From an uncultured Lachnoanaerobaculum sp. (GTDB lineage Bacteria; Bacillota; Clostridia; Lachnospirales; Lachnospiraceae), in contig CAMQCZ010000012.1 in the NCBI GenBank assembly GCA_946999385.1, forward strand, positions 1 through 57,036: DNA of 57,036 nt, given 5' to 3'. The notes beneath the pieces are model-generated. The model made no database searches, had not been told where the DNA came from, and was given only the letters and a program-made list of their open reading frames with translations. Each line of letters opens with the position of its first letter. The first letter of the stretch is position 1. The translations under genes were made by a program, and so were the position numbers. Below, one piece after another: positions 27,662-37,268 of this stretch.

Positions 27662-29644
27662 ATGACTAATATAGAAAAAAAATCAATTAATGCTATAAGA
27701 GTTTTAGCGGCAGATACTATTCAAAGGGCAAATTCGGGTCATCCGGGCTTACCTCTTGGATGTGCGGCTATTGCATATGAATTATGGGCAAATCATATGA
27801 ATCATAATCCGGCAAATGAAAATTTTGCTAATAGAGATAGATTTATTTTATCAGGAGGGCATGGATCGGCACTTTTATATTCCTTGTTCCATCTATTTGG
27901 ATATGGTAATTTATCTATAGATGATTTGAAATCCTTTAGACAATTAGATTCGCTTACTCCCGGACATCCTGAATATGGACATACTAAAGGGGTTGAGGCT
28001 ACTACAGGACCGCTCGGAGCCGGTATGGCGATGGCAGTAGGTATGGCGATGGCTGAGGAGCATTTGGCAGCCACATTTAATGAGGAAGATTGCAGGATTG
28101 TTGATCATTATACTTATGCTCTTGGTGGAGACGGTTGTATGATGGAGGGTATATCCTCTGAAGCTTTTTCTCTGGCAGGTACACTTGGACTTTCAAAGCT
28201 TATAATTTTATATGATTCAAATAATATTTCTATTGAAGGAAGTACTGATCTTGCCTTTACGGAGGATGTGCTTGGACGTATGAAGAGCTTTGGATTTCAA
28301 ACCTTGGAAGTAAAGGACGGCAATGATACTGAAGCTATAGCAAAAGCTATAGAGGAAGCTAAAAGAGATAAGAAAAGACCTTCATTTATAAAAATAAATA
28401 CAATAATCGGCTTTGGAGTTCCTGCTAAGGAGGGCAAGGCCTCAGCACATGGTGAGCCGCTTGGCGTAGAAAATATCAAGGAAATGAAGAAAAATTTTGC
28501 CTGGGAAAGCGAAGAAGAATTTTTTGTGCCTGCTGATGTTTATGCTCATTTTGAAAAGATAAGAGAAAGATTGGCAAAAAAAGAAGAGGAATGGAATAAG
28601 CTATTTGAAGAATTTAGCAAAAAATATCCACAAAAGAGAGCATTATGGGATAAATTCCACTCAGATGTAGATATTAAGGCACTTGACAGTGAAGAATTTT
28701 GGGCATGGGATGATAAAGCTGATGCAACAAGAAATATTTCAGGAAAAATATTAAATAGACTTAAGACTATTGTTCCGAATTTAGTTGGAGGTTCAGCAGA
28801 TTTAGCTCCTTCCAATAAGTCTAATATGACAGATTATTCTTATTTTAAGGCAGGAGATTTTAGTGGAAGAAATATACATTTTGGTGTAAGAGAGCTTTCT
28901 ATGACGGCTGAAACTAACGGTTTGATTTTACATGGCGGCTTGAAAGCATATTGTGCTACCTTCTTTGTATTTAGTGATTATACAAAGCCTATGCTAAGGC
29001 TGGCGGCACTTATGAAAATACCTACCATATTTATATTTACACATGATTCTATAGGTGTAGGAGAAGATGGACCTACACATGAACCTATAGAACAGTTAGC
29101 TATGCTTAGATCAACACCGAATATAAATACTTTTAGACCGGCAGATGCAAGAGAAACTATAGCCGCATGGTATAGTGCGATTACATCTAAGCAAACACCT
29201 ACAGCTTTAGTTTTGACAAGACAAAATCTTGAACAATTAGCCGGAAGCGGCAGGGAAGCTCTAAGGGGAGCATATATAATAAAAGAAAGTAAAAAATCTG
29301 TTCCTGATATGATACTTATAGCTTCAGGCTCAGAGCTTAATCTTTGTATTAAGGCAAGTGATATTTTATTAGAAAAAGGTATAGATGCAAGAGTAGTAAG
29401 CATGCCTTGTATGGATATATTTGAGCAACAAACTAAGGAATATAAAGAAAGTATTTTACCGAATAAAGTGCGTAAAAGAATAGCGGTTGAAGCTTTATCA
29501 GGTTTTGGACTTGATAGATATGTGGGTCTTGACGGAAAGATTATATCAATGCAAGGCTTCGGTGCAAGTGCTCCACAAGATAAATTATTTAAGAAATTTG
29601 GATTTACAGTAGAAAATATTGTAAATAATGCTTTAGAGCTTTAA
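27662..29644 (+). CDS. tkt: Transketolase
   Basis: This 660-residue thiamine-diphosphate enzyme of the non-oxidative pentose phosphate pathway moves two-carbon units between sugar phosphates. Motifs include RANSGHPGLPLG near the N-terminus and the GDGCMMEGISSEA ThDP/Mg site. Further on are GGSADLAPSN, FGVRELSMTAETNGL with the catalytic Glu, and HDSIGVGEDGPTHEPIEQLA. Length is typical. TAGGAG precedes the ATG. It appears monocistronic, with a terminator 18 bases after the stop. Confidence 0.97.
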   Translation: MTNIEKKSINAIRVLAADTIQRANSGHPGLPLGCAAIAYELWANHMNHNPANENFANRDRFILSGGHGSALLYSLFHLFGYGNLSIDDLKSFRQLDSLTPGHPEYGHTKGVEATTGPLGAGMAMAVGMAMAEEHLAATFNEEDCRIVDHYTYALGGDGCMMEGISSEAFSLAGTLGLSKLIILYDSNNISIEGSTDLAFTEDVLGRMKSFGFQTLEVKDGNDTEAIAKAIEEAKRDKKRPSFIKINTIIGFGVPAKEGKASAHGEPLGVENIKEMKKNFAWESEEEFFVPADVYAHFEKIRERLAKKEEEWNKLFEEFSKKYPQKRALWDKFHSDVDIKALDSEEFWAWDDKADATRNISGKILNRLKTIVPNLVGGSADLAPSNKSNMTDYSYFKAGDFSGRNIHFGVRELSMTAETNGLILHGGLKAYCATFFVFSDYTKPMLRLAALMKIPTIFIFTHDSIGVGEDGPTHEPIEQLAMLRSTPNINTFRPADARETIAAWYSAITSKQTPTALVLTRQNLEQLAGSGREALRGAYIIKESKKSVPDMILIASGSELNLCIKASDILLEKGIDARVVSMPCMDIFEQQTKEYKESILPNKVRKRIAVEALSGFGLDRYVGLDGKIISMQGFGASAPQDKLFKKFGFTVENIVNNALEL

Positions 29645-29661
29645 TTATAAAGCTAAATATT

Positions 29662-29694
29662 AAACGCTAGTCTGATATGAGTCTAGCGTTTTTA
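29662..29694 (+). terminator. Rho-independent terminator after tkt
   Basis: An AAACGCTAG / CTAGCGTTT stem is followed by T residues directly downstream of tkt. Confidence 0.8.
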
Positions 29695-29809
29695 AATGTA
29701 TAAAAAAATATATATAAACTATTAACAAAAGCAAGGTTAAAAATTAATTATATACAGTTATATTGCATTATGTTTTTATAGTTTTATTAAGGAAGTAAAT
29801 AAAAATAAA

Positions 29810-31162
29810 ATGAAAAAATTAAATAAAAAAAGAAAAGCTTTATCACAATTACAATATATTGCCATAGGTTATATGATAATTATTTTTGTCGGAGCAATAA
29901 TTTTATCGACACCTTTTGCATCAAGAGAGCATGTATGGACAAATTTTCTGACGGCTCTTTTTACGGCAACCAGCAGCACCTGTGTAACAGGTCTGGTGCT
30001 GGTTGATACATCTACATATTGGAGCTTTTTTGGACAATTTATTATTATATTATTAATTCAGGTCGGTGGTCTCGGCTTTATAACAATAGGTATATTTTTT
30101 GCTCTATTTATGAGAAATAAGATAGGACTTAGACAAAGGGGACTGATTAAAGAAAGCTTAAATATAAATAATATAGGTGGGGCTGTAAAATTAATAAAAA
30201 GAATTTTAATAGGTACTTTTATTGTAGAGAGTGTAGGAGCTATTTTATTAAGTATTAGATTTATACGAATATTCGGATTTTTTAAGGGACTCTGGTTTGG
30301 GATTTTTCATTCGATTTCAGCCTTTTGTAATGCAGGCTTTGATTTAATGGGGCAAAAATATGGTGAATATTCTTCGCTTAGTCAATTTTGCGGAGATATA
30401 TTGATTAATATAGTTATTATGCTCTTAATTATTATAGGTGGAATAGGATTTGTTATTTGGAATGATATAATAAAATATAAAAATAAATTCAGATATTATT
30501 CTCTACATAGCAAAATTGTTTTGGTTTTAACAATTATTTTGATTTTTATACCGGCTATTTTATTTTATATAACAGAGAGAAATACTATATTTTATGATAT
30601 GGATATTAAGCAAAGGATACTTTCAAGTTTATTTGCGGCTGTTAGTCCAAGAACTGCAGGCTTTAATACTATAGACACCTTTAAAATGTCTCAGGCAGGC
30701 AAATTATTGACGGTAATACTTATGTATATAGGTGCAGGCTCCGGTTCTACGGCAGGCGGTATTAAAATCAGTACCTTTTTTGTTTTGGTTGCCTGTATAA
30801 TAACGACAATCAATAGAAAAGAAAGTATAGAAGCTTTCGGGAAAAGATTAAAGGATGATGCAATAAAATCAAGCCTTGCTATTTCAGCCTTCAATATGAT
30901 TTTAATATTAATTTCAACATTTTTAATATTAATATTTCAAAATATGAATGAGCTTGATGTTGTATATGAGGTTACAAGTGCTATTAGTACGGTCGGACTT
31001 ACAGTAGGTATTACAAGAGATTTAAATATTTTTTCAAAAATACTTATAATTATTTTGATGTACCTTGGAAGAGTCGGCGGTCTTACTTTTGCTTTATCTT
31101 TTACACAAAATAAAAGGATAGCAAAGCTTAAGCATGTGAGTGAGGATATAAGTATAGGTTAG
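29810..31162 (+). CDS. ktrB: Potassium uptake channel subunit KtrB
   Basis: The 450-residue membrane subunit of a Ktr/Trk K+ uptake system has four repeated helix-pore-helix units. The first pore loop reads SSTCVTGLVL and the later ones contain SAFCNAGFDLMG, VSPRTAGFNT and AISTVGLTVG; each supplies the filter glycine. GSGSTAGGIK marks the intramembrane gating loop. Length matches KtrB. The nearest purine-rich site (AAGGAAG) is about 15 bases before the ATG, an unusually long gap, and there is no better in-frame start. The regulatory subunit ktrA follows eight bases downstream. Confidence 0.93.
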   Translation: MKKLNKKRKALSQLQYIAIGYMIIIFVGAIILSTPFASREHVWTNFLTALFTATSSTCVTGLVLVDTSTYWSFFGQFIIILLIQVGGLGFITIGIFFALFMRNKIGLRQRGLIKESLNINNIGGAVKLIKRILIGTFIVESVGAILLSIRFIRIFGFFKGLWFGIFHSISAFCNAGFDLMGQKYGEYSSLSQFCGDILINIVIMLLIIIGGIGFVIWNDIIKYKNKFRYYSLHSKIVLVLTIILIFIPAILFYITERNTIFYDMDIKQRILSSLFAAVSPRTAGFNTIDTFKMSQAGKLLTVILMYIGAGSGSTAGGIKISTFFVLVACIITTINRKESIEAFGKRLKDDAIKSSLAISAFNMILILISTFLILIFQNMNELDVVYEVTSAISTVGLTVGITRDLNIFSKILIIILMYLGRVGGLTFALSFTQNKRIAKLKHVSEDISIG

Positions 31163-31170
31163 GAGGAAGT

Positions 31171-31824
31171 ATGAAATCAATATTAATTATAGGTCTTGGA
31201 AGATTTGGGCAGCATCTATGTAAAGATTTATGTGATTTAGGTAATGATGTTATGGTTGTAGACAATGATGAGGACAGATTGGAAAGCGTATCTTCAATGG
31301 TATTGGATGCAAAAATAGGAGATTGTACAAATGAAGATGTTTTGAAAAGCTTGGGAGTTGCAAATTTTGATGTTGTTTTTATTTGTATAGGTACAAATTT
31401 TCAAAGCTCTTTGGAATGTACTTCATTAGTCAAGGAATTAGGAGCAAAAAAGGTGGTTAGTAAGGCTAATCGAGATATACATGCAAAGTTTTTGCTTAAA
31501 AATGGTGCTGATGAGGTTATTTATCCTGATAGGGATATAGCTATGAAAACAGCTGTAAAGCATAGCTCGGATCATGTTTTTGAGTATATGGAATTGAGCG
31601 ATGAATTTAGTATTTGCGAGATAGAACCTATGAAATCTTGGATAAATAAAAGTCTTAGTGAGTTGAGCCTACCTAAAAAATATGGTATTTCGGTATTAGG
31701 AACAAAAAGAAATTCTAAAACGAGGCTTGCTTTGAATGGAAATAATATTATTAAAGAAAATGAACATTTATTAATAGCAGGCAGCCTGGAAAATATAGCA
31801 AAGGTGATGGGAGATTTAAAATAA
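31171..31824 (+). CDS. ktrA: Potassium uptake regulatory subunit KtrA
   Basis: This 217-residue RCK protein gates KtrB on the cytoplasmic face by nucleotide binding. The N-terminal Rossmann domain shows IIGLGRFGQHL and the acidic VVDNDEDR strand end. The central GDCTNEDVLKSLGV and SKANRDIHAKFLLKNGADEVIYPDRD segments are typical. A C-terminal RCK_C domain (about 140-217) can bind c-di-AMP in relatives. AGGAGG precedes the ATG. Its stop codon overlaps the next gene's start (TAATG). Confidence 0.94.
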   Translation: MKSILIIGLGRFGQHLCKDLCDLGNDVMVVDNDEDRLESVSSMVLDAKIGDCTNEDVLKSLGVANFDVVFICIGTNFQSSLECTSLVKELGAKKVVSKANRDIHAKFLLKNGADEVIYPDRDIAMKTAVKHSSDHVFEYMELSDEFSICEIEPMKSWINKSLSELSLPKKYGISVLGTKRNSKTRLALNGNNIIKENEHLLIAGSLENIAKVMGDLK

Positions 31825-32474
31825 TGATTAAACTATGTGTTTTTGATTTGGATGGTACATTGTTAAATACCTTGCCGGCATTAAATAAGATAATTAATTT
31901 ATGCTTGAAGGATTTTGGACTGGGAGAGATAACAAAGGAGCAGACTAAGTTATTTGTAGGAAGAGCATATAAAAATTTTGTCGATAAGGCTATAGCTTAT
32001 TTTAATATGACAAATAAAATAGATAAAGAAAAAGCATATAATATTTATAATACCTATTTCAATTTGTATAAAACAGAGGGCGTATCGGTATATGACGGGA
32101 TTTTAGAGCTTTTAAGGAATTTAAAGCAAAGGAATATAAAAATTGCCGTTTTATCAAATAAATCTCAGTTAGGTGTGGAAGCTAATATAAAAAAATATTT
32201 TGGGGATGAAATATTTGATTATGTCTATGGAGAAAGAAAGGGTATCAGAATAAAGCCAAATGCGGATGCTTTACTGGCTATTATTAATGAATGCGGTGTA
32301 AAAAAAGATGAGGTATTTTTTATAGGTGATACCGATGTTGATATGCAAACCGGAAAAAATGCAGGTGTTTGCAGTATAGGAGTTTTATGGGGATTTAGAG
32401 ATAGGAAGGAATTGCTTGAAAATGATGCAAAATATATTGTTGAAGAACCCGGAGATATATTGAATTTAATATAA
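31824..32474 (+). CDS. gph: HAD-family phosphatase, phosphoglycolate phosphatase-like
   Basis: The 216-residue cytosolic haloacid-dehalogenase hydrolase has motif I FDLDGTLLNT (nucleophile Asp), a helical cap, motif II as VLSNKS, motif III with KPN, and motif IV GDTDVDMQTGKNAGV. Sequence and size resemble Gph/PgpB-type phosphatases, which remove phosphate from 2-phosphoglycolate or small sugar phosphates. The actual substrate cannot be fixed from sequence. Translation is coupled to ktrA by a TAATG overlap, so it belongs to the ktr operon. Confidence 0.8.
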   Translation: MIKLCVFDLDGTLLNTLPALNKIINLCLKDFGLGEITKEQTKLFVGRAYKNFVDKAIAYFNMTNKIDKEKAYNIYNTYFNLYKTEGVSVYDGILELLRNLKQRNIKIAVLSNKSQLGVEANIKKYFGDEIFDYVYGERKGIRIKPNADALLAIINECGVKKDEVFFIGDTDVDMQTGKNAGVCSIGVLWGFRDRKELLENDAKYIVEEPGDILNLI

Positions 32475-32494
32475 TTTTAAGAAAGCTTATAAAT

Positions 32495-34897
32495 ATGAAA
32501 AAGAAATTATTTTTAATTTTAATGATGTTATGCTTGGCTATTATGATTTCCTTATCCTTATTATTTTTTAAAATAAAATTTAGTGGTGAAATAAAAAAGG
32601 ATAATATAGAAAAATTTAATCTACCCTTGCTTAGTGCAGATTTGGGGGATAAAAAAATAAATACTATGTATCCTTATAATGATAATATTTCAAGTGATAT
32701 ATGCTATGATACATTGAATATTTTACCTAAAGATAGAAAAATAAAATTTAATATTATTAATAATAAAAGAAGGATAGAAAAAATAAGTTATGAAATAAGA
32801 GATTATAATAAGGAGCTTATAGAAAATACAAATCTTTCTTATGACAATTCAAAATATGAATTTGATATAGTCTTGCCTATAGAAAATCTGATTTTGGACA
32901 ATAAAGAATATATATTAAAAATAAAATTAGAATTTAAATTAAATGAAAATGAAAATACAGTTTTATGCTATTATTCAAGGCTTAGGGGATATGATGGTGG
33001 GCTTTGTAATGAAATGATTGATTTAGCCAAAAGTTTTTCAAAGAGAAATTTTGATTATGACAGTGCCGCACAAAATGCTCCTTATCTGGAAACTGACGGT
33101 AGTGAGTTTATGCCTAATTTAGCCGATGTTAGCTTAAAAAGCAGCTTTAAAATGCTTACATATAATGGTATGGATTTATCACTTAAGGATAATAGTGATG
33201 TACGTTTGATTTCTTATGATAATAATATAGGGCGTATAAAAATAAATAGTATTGCAAGCAGGACAAATAGAAATAATGAGATCGAAAATTATGAAATAGA
33301 GGAAGATTTTACCTTCAGAAAAGGTGAAGAAAGATTATATATGCTTGATTATCATAGGAAAATGAATGAAATATTTGAAGCTGAAAAATATAATTTTACA
33401 GGAAAAAGACTTGTGCTGGGAGTTAGCACTGATGACGATATAGCTTCCTTGATGAGTGCAGATAAAAGATATATAGCATTTAGTGCCTGTAGAGATTTAT
33501 TTTTATTTGATAATACTAAAAATGAATTAAAAAAAATTTATTATGATAATGAACTTGAATCGGCTATCTTAAGATATAGAAAAAATGGAATAAAAATCCT
33601 GGATTTTAAAGATAATAAGCTAAGATTTTTATCCTATGGTTATCAGAAGGATAGAGCAGAGCTTGGTATAAATATTTATGAATATAATATAATTGAAAAT
33701 AAATTACATAAGCTTGCTTTCATAGAAACAAATACAAGCTTTGAGGAATTAAATTTAGACATAAAAAAATTAAGCTATATTAATAAAGCTGATATTTTAT
33801 ATATAAAAAGAGATGATGACATTTATAGTGTTAATTTAAAGACCGGTCAGGGAAAGCTTGAAAAGGGTGATTTATCAAAATATGGATATGCAATAAGTAA
33901 AAACGAGTCAAATATAGCCTATTTGGATGAAGAAAATATTTTATATTTTATGAATTTGGACACAAATAAAATAGTAAAAAAGCAATTTTCTTCAAAGTTT
34001 AAATTATCCATAGTAGATTTTGTTGATACGGATATAGTTATAGCTGTAGCAGATAAAAATGAAAACTTTAAAGTAAATGGATATGAGTGTGAGCCTAAAA
34101 ATAAATCATTGCAAATATTAAATTCAAATTTTGATATTTTAAAAGAATATGCTTCCGAAAACAAATATATAGATAATATATATATAGCCTCTTCTGTAAT
34201 AAAATTTGATATACTTGAAAAAAATTCAAATACGAGCTATAGATATTATTCAAATGACAGTATTGTTTTAAATAGTGATAGATTTAAAAAGGATAGTGTC
34301 GGATATTATGCAAATGATAAGAAAACCAGGATTTATTATATACAGCCGGATAAGGCTTATGAATCAAAAAAAGTCAGTATAAGCGATGTGAAAATAGATA
34401 AAAAAGTTGGTAAAAATAATACTGATATTAAATTGAGTGAACAAAGTAAGCAGGATAGATTTTTTATTTATATAAGAGGTGAGCTGGTAGCTATAGATAG
34501 AAATTTAACAAATGCTATAAAAATTGCCAATACAAATAAGGGATATATAAATTTTAATTCTATGGAAATTTATTCCAAAATATCTACCAAGATAAGGGCA
34601 AAAAATGAGCTTACGAAGGAAACTATAAATACATTATTAAAATATAAAAATGAAAATATGCTTGTTGAAATATCAGGTATAGAATTAGCCGATTTATTAT
34701 ATTATATCTCAAGAGGGCAAAATTTAATGGCATATAATAGTAGTGGAGAACTTTTAATTATCTATTCCTATGATAAATACAATATAAATGTATATAATAT
34801 AAGCACAGGACAAATGTATAAAATAGATAGAGGACTTGCAAGCCAAGACTTTGAATTATCAAACAATACCTTTTATACCTCTATTGATTTTAATTAG
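32495..34897 (+). CDS. Membrane-anchored extracytoplasmic protein of unknown function
   Basis: I do not recognise this 800-residue protein. It has one N-terminal transmembrane anchor (about residues 4-27) and no further membrane helix, so the bulk should lie outside the membrane. Sequence beyond about residue 250 has repeated short hydrophobic-strand/turn patterns with aromatic and Asp/Asn-rich turns (KRYIAFSACRDLFLFDN, SNIAYLDEENILYFMNL), suggestive of a beta-propeller. The first 200 residues form a separate beta-rich domain. The codon use is the very AT-rich, Asn/Lys/Ile-rich style of its neighbours. It starts 20 bases after gph and ends about 80 bases before murA. A cell-envelope sensor or scaffold role is conceivable but unproven. 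Confidence 0.7.
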   Translation: MKKKLFLILMMLCLAIMISLSLLFFKIKFSGEIKKDNIEKFNLPLLSADLGDKKINTMYPYNDNISSDICYDTLNILPKDRKIKFNIINNKRRIEKISYEIRDYNKELIENTNLSYDNSKYEFDIVLPIENLILDNKEYILKIKLEFKLNENENTVLCYYSRLRGYDGGLCNEMIDLAKSFSKRNFDYDSAAQNAPYLETDGSEFMPNLADVSLKSSFKMLTYNGMDLSLKDNSDVRLISYDNNIGRIKINSIASRTNRNNEIENYEIEEDFTFRKGEERLYMLDYHRKMNEIFEAEKYNFTGKRLVLGVSTDDDIASLMSADKRYIAFSACRDLFLFDNTKNELKKIYYDNELESAILRYRKNGIKILDFKDNKLRFLSYGYQKDRAELGINIYEYNIIENKLHKLAFIETNTSFEELNLDIKKLSYINKADILYIKRDDDIYSVNLKTGQGKLEKGDLSKYGYAISKNESNIAYLDEENILYFMNLDTNKIVKKQFSSKFKLSIVDFVDTDIVIAVADKNENFKVNGYECEPKNKSLQILNSNFDILKEYASENKYIDNIYIASSVIKFDILEKNSNTSYRYYSNDSIVLNSDRFKKDSVGYYANDKKTRIYYIQPDKAYESKKVSISDVKIDKKVGKNNTDIKLSEQSKQDRFFIYIRGELVAIDRNLTNAIKIANTNKGYINFNSMEIYSKISTKIRAKNELTKETINTLLKYKNENMLVEISGIELADLLYYISRGQNLMAYNSSGELLIIYSYDKYNINVYNISTGQMYKIDRGLASQDFELSNNTFYTSIDFN

Positions 34898-34903
34898 CCT
34901 TTC

Positions 34904-34932
34904 TTTACCTTTTCTTAATATTGTGTTATAGT
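34904..34932 (+). promoter_or_regulatory. Putative murA promoter
   Basis: TATAGT at 34927-34932 is preceded by a TG extension (TGTTATAGT). A weak TTTACC lies 17 bases upstream of it. The element is about 46 bases before the murA ATG. Confidence 0.35.
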
Positions 34933-34977
34933 AACTAGTAATTTATTATTATGAAAGTCTTTTTAAGAGAGGGACAT

Positions 34978-36270
34978 ATGGAAAAATATATTATGAAAGG
35001 TGGAAATCCTTTAGTAGGAGAGGTTGCTATAAGTGGAGCAAAAAATGCCGCACTTGGTATTATAGCGGCTTCAATTATGACAAAAGATGATGTTATTTTA
35101 GATAATCTTCCAAATGTTAATGATATTAATGTTATGCTTGAAGCTATTAAGGATATAGGTGCAAGTGTTGAACGATTGGGCGAAAATATTGTAAAAATCA
35201 ATGCTTCAAATATAAATTCTGTCGAAATAGATGATGAATATATAAGAAAAATACGTGCTTCTTATTATTTTATAGGAGCTTTGCTTGGTAGATATAAAAG
35301 TGCAACGGTTCCTATGCCGGGAGGCTGTGCTATAGGTGCAAGAGCCATAGATCAACATTTAAAGGGATTTAGAGCCTTAGGTTCGAGGATTGATTTAAGC
35401 GGAGGCTTTATTAAAGCACATGCTATTGATCTTGTCGGTGCACATATCTATCTTGATGTTGTAAGTGTCGGTGCTACTATAAATATAATGCTTGCCTCTG
35501 TGCTTGCATATGGAAAAACTATTATAGAGAATGTTGCAAAAGAACCGCATATAGTTGATATTGCCAATTTTTTAAATAGTATGGGAGCAAATATTAAAGG
35601 TGCAGGGACCGATGTTATCAGAATAGAGGGAGTTGAATGCCTGCATGGTTCCGAATATAGTATTATTCCTGATCAAATAGAGGCCGGAACCTTTATGTGT
35701 GCGGCGGCTATTACAAGGGGAGATATTATTGTGAAAAATATTATACCTAAGCATATGGAGGCTATTTCTGCAAAGCTTATAGAAATGGGCTGTGAAGTAA
35801 AGGAATTTGATGATTCTATAAGAGTTGTAGGAAAAAGCAAACAAAATTCTACTAACATAAAAACTCTGCCATATCCCGGTTTTCCCACTGATATGCAGGC
35901 ACAGATGACTACAGCTCTGGCTTTAGCACAAGGTGCAAGTATAGTTGTTGAAAGTATTTTTGAAAGCAGATTTAAATATGTTGATGAGTTATTAAGAATG
36001 GGAGCAAATATAAAAGTAGAGGGCAATGTCGCTATTGTAAATGGTGTAGAAAATTTTGTCGGTGCTAATCTTAAGGCACCTGATTTGAGAGCGGGAGCAG
36101 CTTTAGTTTTAGCAGGTCTTTCTGCGAAAGGGATAAGTATAATAGAAGATATTAAATATATAAAAAGAGGTTATGAGAATTTTGATAAAAAATTGAAAAA
36201 TCTCGGTGCGGATATAGAGGTAGTTTGTTCGGATAATGATATAAGAAAATTTAATATGCGAGTGTGTTAA
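34978..36270 (+). CDS. murA: UDP-N-acetylglucosamine 1-carboxyvinyltransferase
   Basis: This 430-residue cytosolic enzyme adds enolpyruvate from PEP to UDP-GlcNAc, the first committed step of peptidoglycan synthesis. Lys22 and Asn23 in SGAKNAAL, Cys117 in MPGGCAIGARAIDQH and the FPTDMQAQ segment are present. A Cys at the loop position predicts fosfomycin sensitivity of the enzyme itself. I set the start at the ATG of MEKYIMKGGNPLVGE, where the family begins, with GAGAGGG just upstream; an in-frame ATG nine codons earlier lacks a good site. Low-GC Firmicutes often carry two MurA paralogues, and this could be either. Confidence 0.96.
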   Translation: MEKYIMKGGNPLVGEVAISGAKNAALGIIAASIMTKDDVILDNLPNVNDINVMLEAIKDIGASVERLGENIVKINASNINSVEIDDEYIRKIRASYYFIGALLGRYKSATVPMPGGCAIGARAIDQHLKGFRALGSRIDLSGGFIKAHAIDLVGAHIYLDVVSVGATINIMLASVLAYGKTIIENVAKEPHIVDIANFLNSMGANIKGAGTDVIRIEGVECLHGSEYSIIPDQIEAGTFMCAAAITRGDIIVKNIIPKHMEAISAKLIEMGCEVKEFDDSIRVVGKSKQNSTNIKTLPYPGFPTDMQAQMTTALALAQGASIVVESIFESRFKYVDELLRMGANIKVEGNVAIVNGVENFVGANLKAPDLRAGAALVLAGLSAKGISIIEDIKYIKRGYENFDKKLKNLGADIEVVCSDNDIRKFNMRVC

Positions 36271-36318
36271 ACTATAGCTGACATATAAAAAAGATATAGG
36301 CTTTTTTAAAAAAAGATA

Positions 36319-36347
36319 TTGTCAGGATTTTAAAAATTGTTTAATAT
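36319..36347 (+). promoter_or_regulatory. Promoter of amino-acid ABC operon
   Basis: TTGTCA at 36319-36324 and TAATAT at 36342-36347 are 17 bases apart, about 50 bases upstream of the binding-protein gene. Confidence 0.45.
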
Positions 36348-36352
36348 TAAAC
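36339..36352. promoter_or_regulatory. Perfect palindrome overlapping the -10 region
   Basis: GTTTAATATTAAAC is a perfect 14-base palindrome covering the putative -10 of the amino-acid importer operon. The position suits a repressor site; chance in AT-rich DNA cannot be excluded. Confidence 0.35.
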
Positions 36353-36399
36353 GTATTATTTTATAAGAATTTTTGCAAATTAAATTAGAGGAGAGTATT

Positions 36400-37248
36400 A
36401 TGATAAAAAATGTGAAAAGAGTTTTAACTTTATCTACCATGATAGTAGCAGGTATGACTTTGTTAGCTTGCGGAAAAAAGGAGATTAAGGAGTCGGATGC
36501 AAATACATTTAAGGTTGCTATGGAAGCAAGCTATGCTCCATATAATTGGACTCAGTCAGATGACAGTAATGGTGCTGTAAAAATTTCAGGCAGTAAGGAT
36601 TATGCCAATGGCTATGATGTAATTATGGCAAAGAAAATAAGTGAAGCGTTGGGACTTAATTTGGAAATAGTAAAGCTTGATTGGGATTCTTTGATTCCGG
36701 CTGTACAGGCAGGTACAGTAGATGCTAATATTGCAGGACAGTCAATCACATCAAAGCGTAAGGAAAGTGTAGACTTTACCAAGCCATATTATTATGCTTA
36801 TACAGTTACCTTAGTAAAAAAAGATGGTAAGTTTGCCGATGCAAAGTCAATTAATGATTTAAGCACAGCAAAAGTAACTTCACAATTAAATACTTTCTGG
36901 TATGACTTATGTGTTCCACAAATACCTAATGCAAATATTTTACCTGCACAGGAATCAGCACCTGCAGCTTTGGTAGCATTAAATTCAGGTGCAGCTGATG
37001 CAATGGTTACAGACTTGCCTACAGCCAAGGCGGCTTTAATAGCTTATCCTGATTTTAAGATGCTGGATTTTTCAAACACTGACGGAGATTATAAGGTAAG
37101 TGATGAGGAAATACAAATAGGTATAGCAATTAAAAAAGGTAATAAAGAATTGGCTGATAAAATAAATAGTGTATTAGAAAAAATGACAAAAGATGATTTT
37201 GATAAGATTATGGAAGAGGCTATAAAGATTCAGCCTTTAAGTGAGTAA
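36400..37248 (+). CDS. Polar amino acid ABC transporter, substrate-binding lipoprotein
   Basis: The 282-residue lipoprotein has a signal with lipobox LLAC (Cys near residue 24) and an extracytoplasmic periplasmic-binding-protein type 2 fold. YANGYDVIMAKKISEALG, LIPAVQAGTVDA and SITSKRKESVDFTKPYY are the signature of family-3 amino acid binding proteins. The ATG at 36400 has AGAGGAGAG upstream; a longer frame lacks a site. The permease and ATPase genes follow at 20 bases and with an overlap. Ligand (for example Arg, His, Gln or cystine) cannot be told from sequence. Confidence 0.9.
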   Translation: MIKNVKRVLTLSTMIVAGMTLLACGKKEIKESDANTFKVAMEASYAPYNWTQSDDSNGAVKISGSKDYANGYDVIMAKKISEALGLNLEIVKLDWDSLIPAVQAGTVDANIAGQSITSKRKESVDFTKPYYYAYTVTLVKKDGKFADAKSINDLSTAKVTSQLNTFWYDLCVPQIPNANILPAQESAPAALVALNSGAADAMVTDLPTAKAALIAYPDFKMLDFSNTDGDYKVSDEEIQIGIAIKKGNKELADKINSVLEKMTKDDFDKIMEEAIKIQPLSE

Positions 37249-37268
37249 TTTTAATTAAGGAGAATGTG

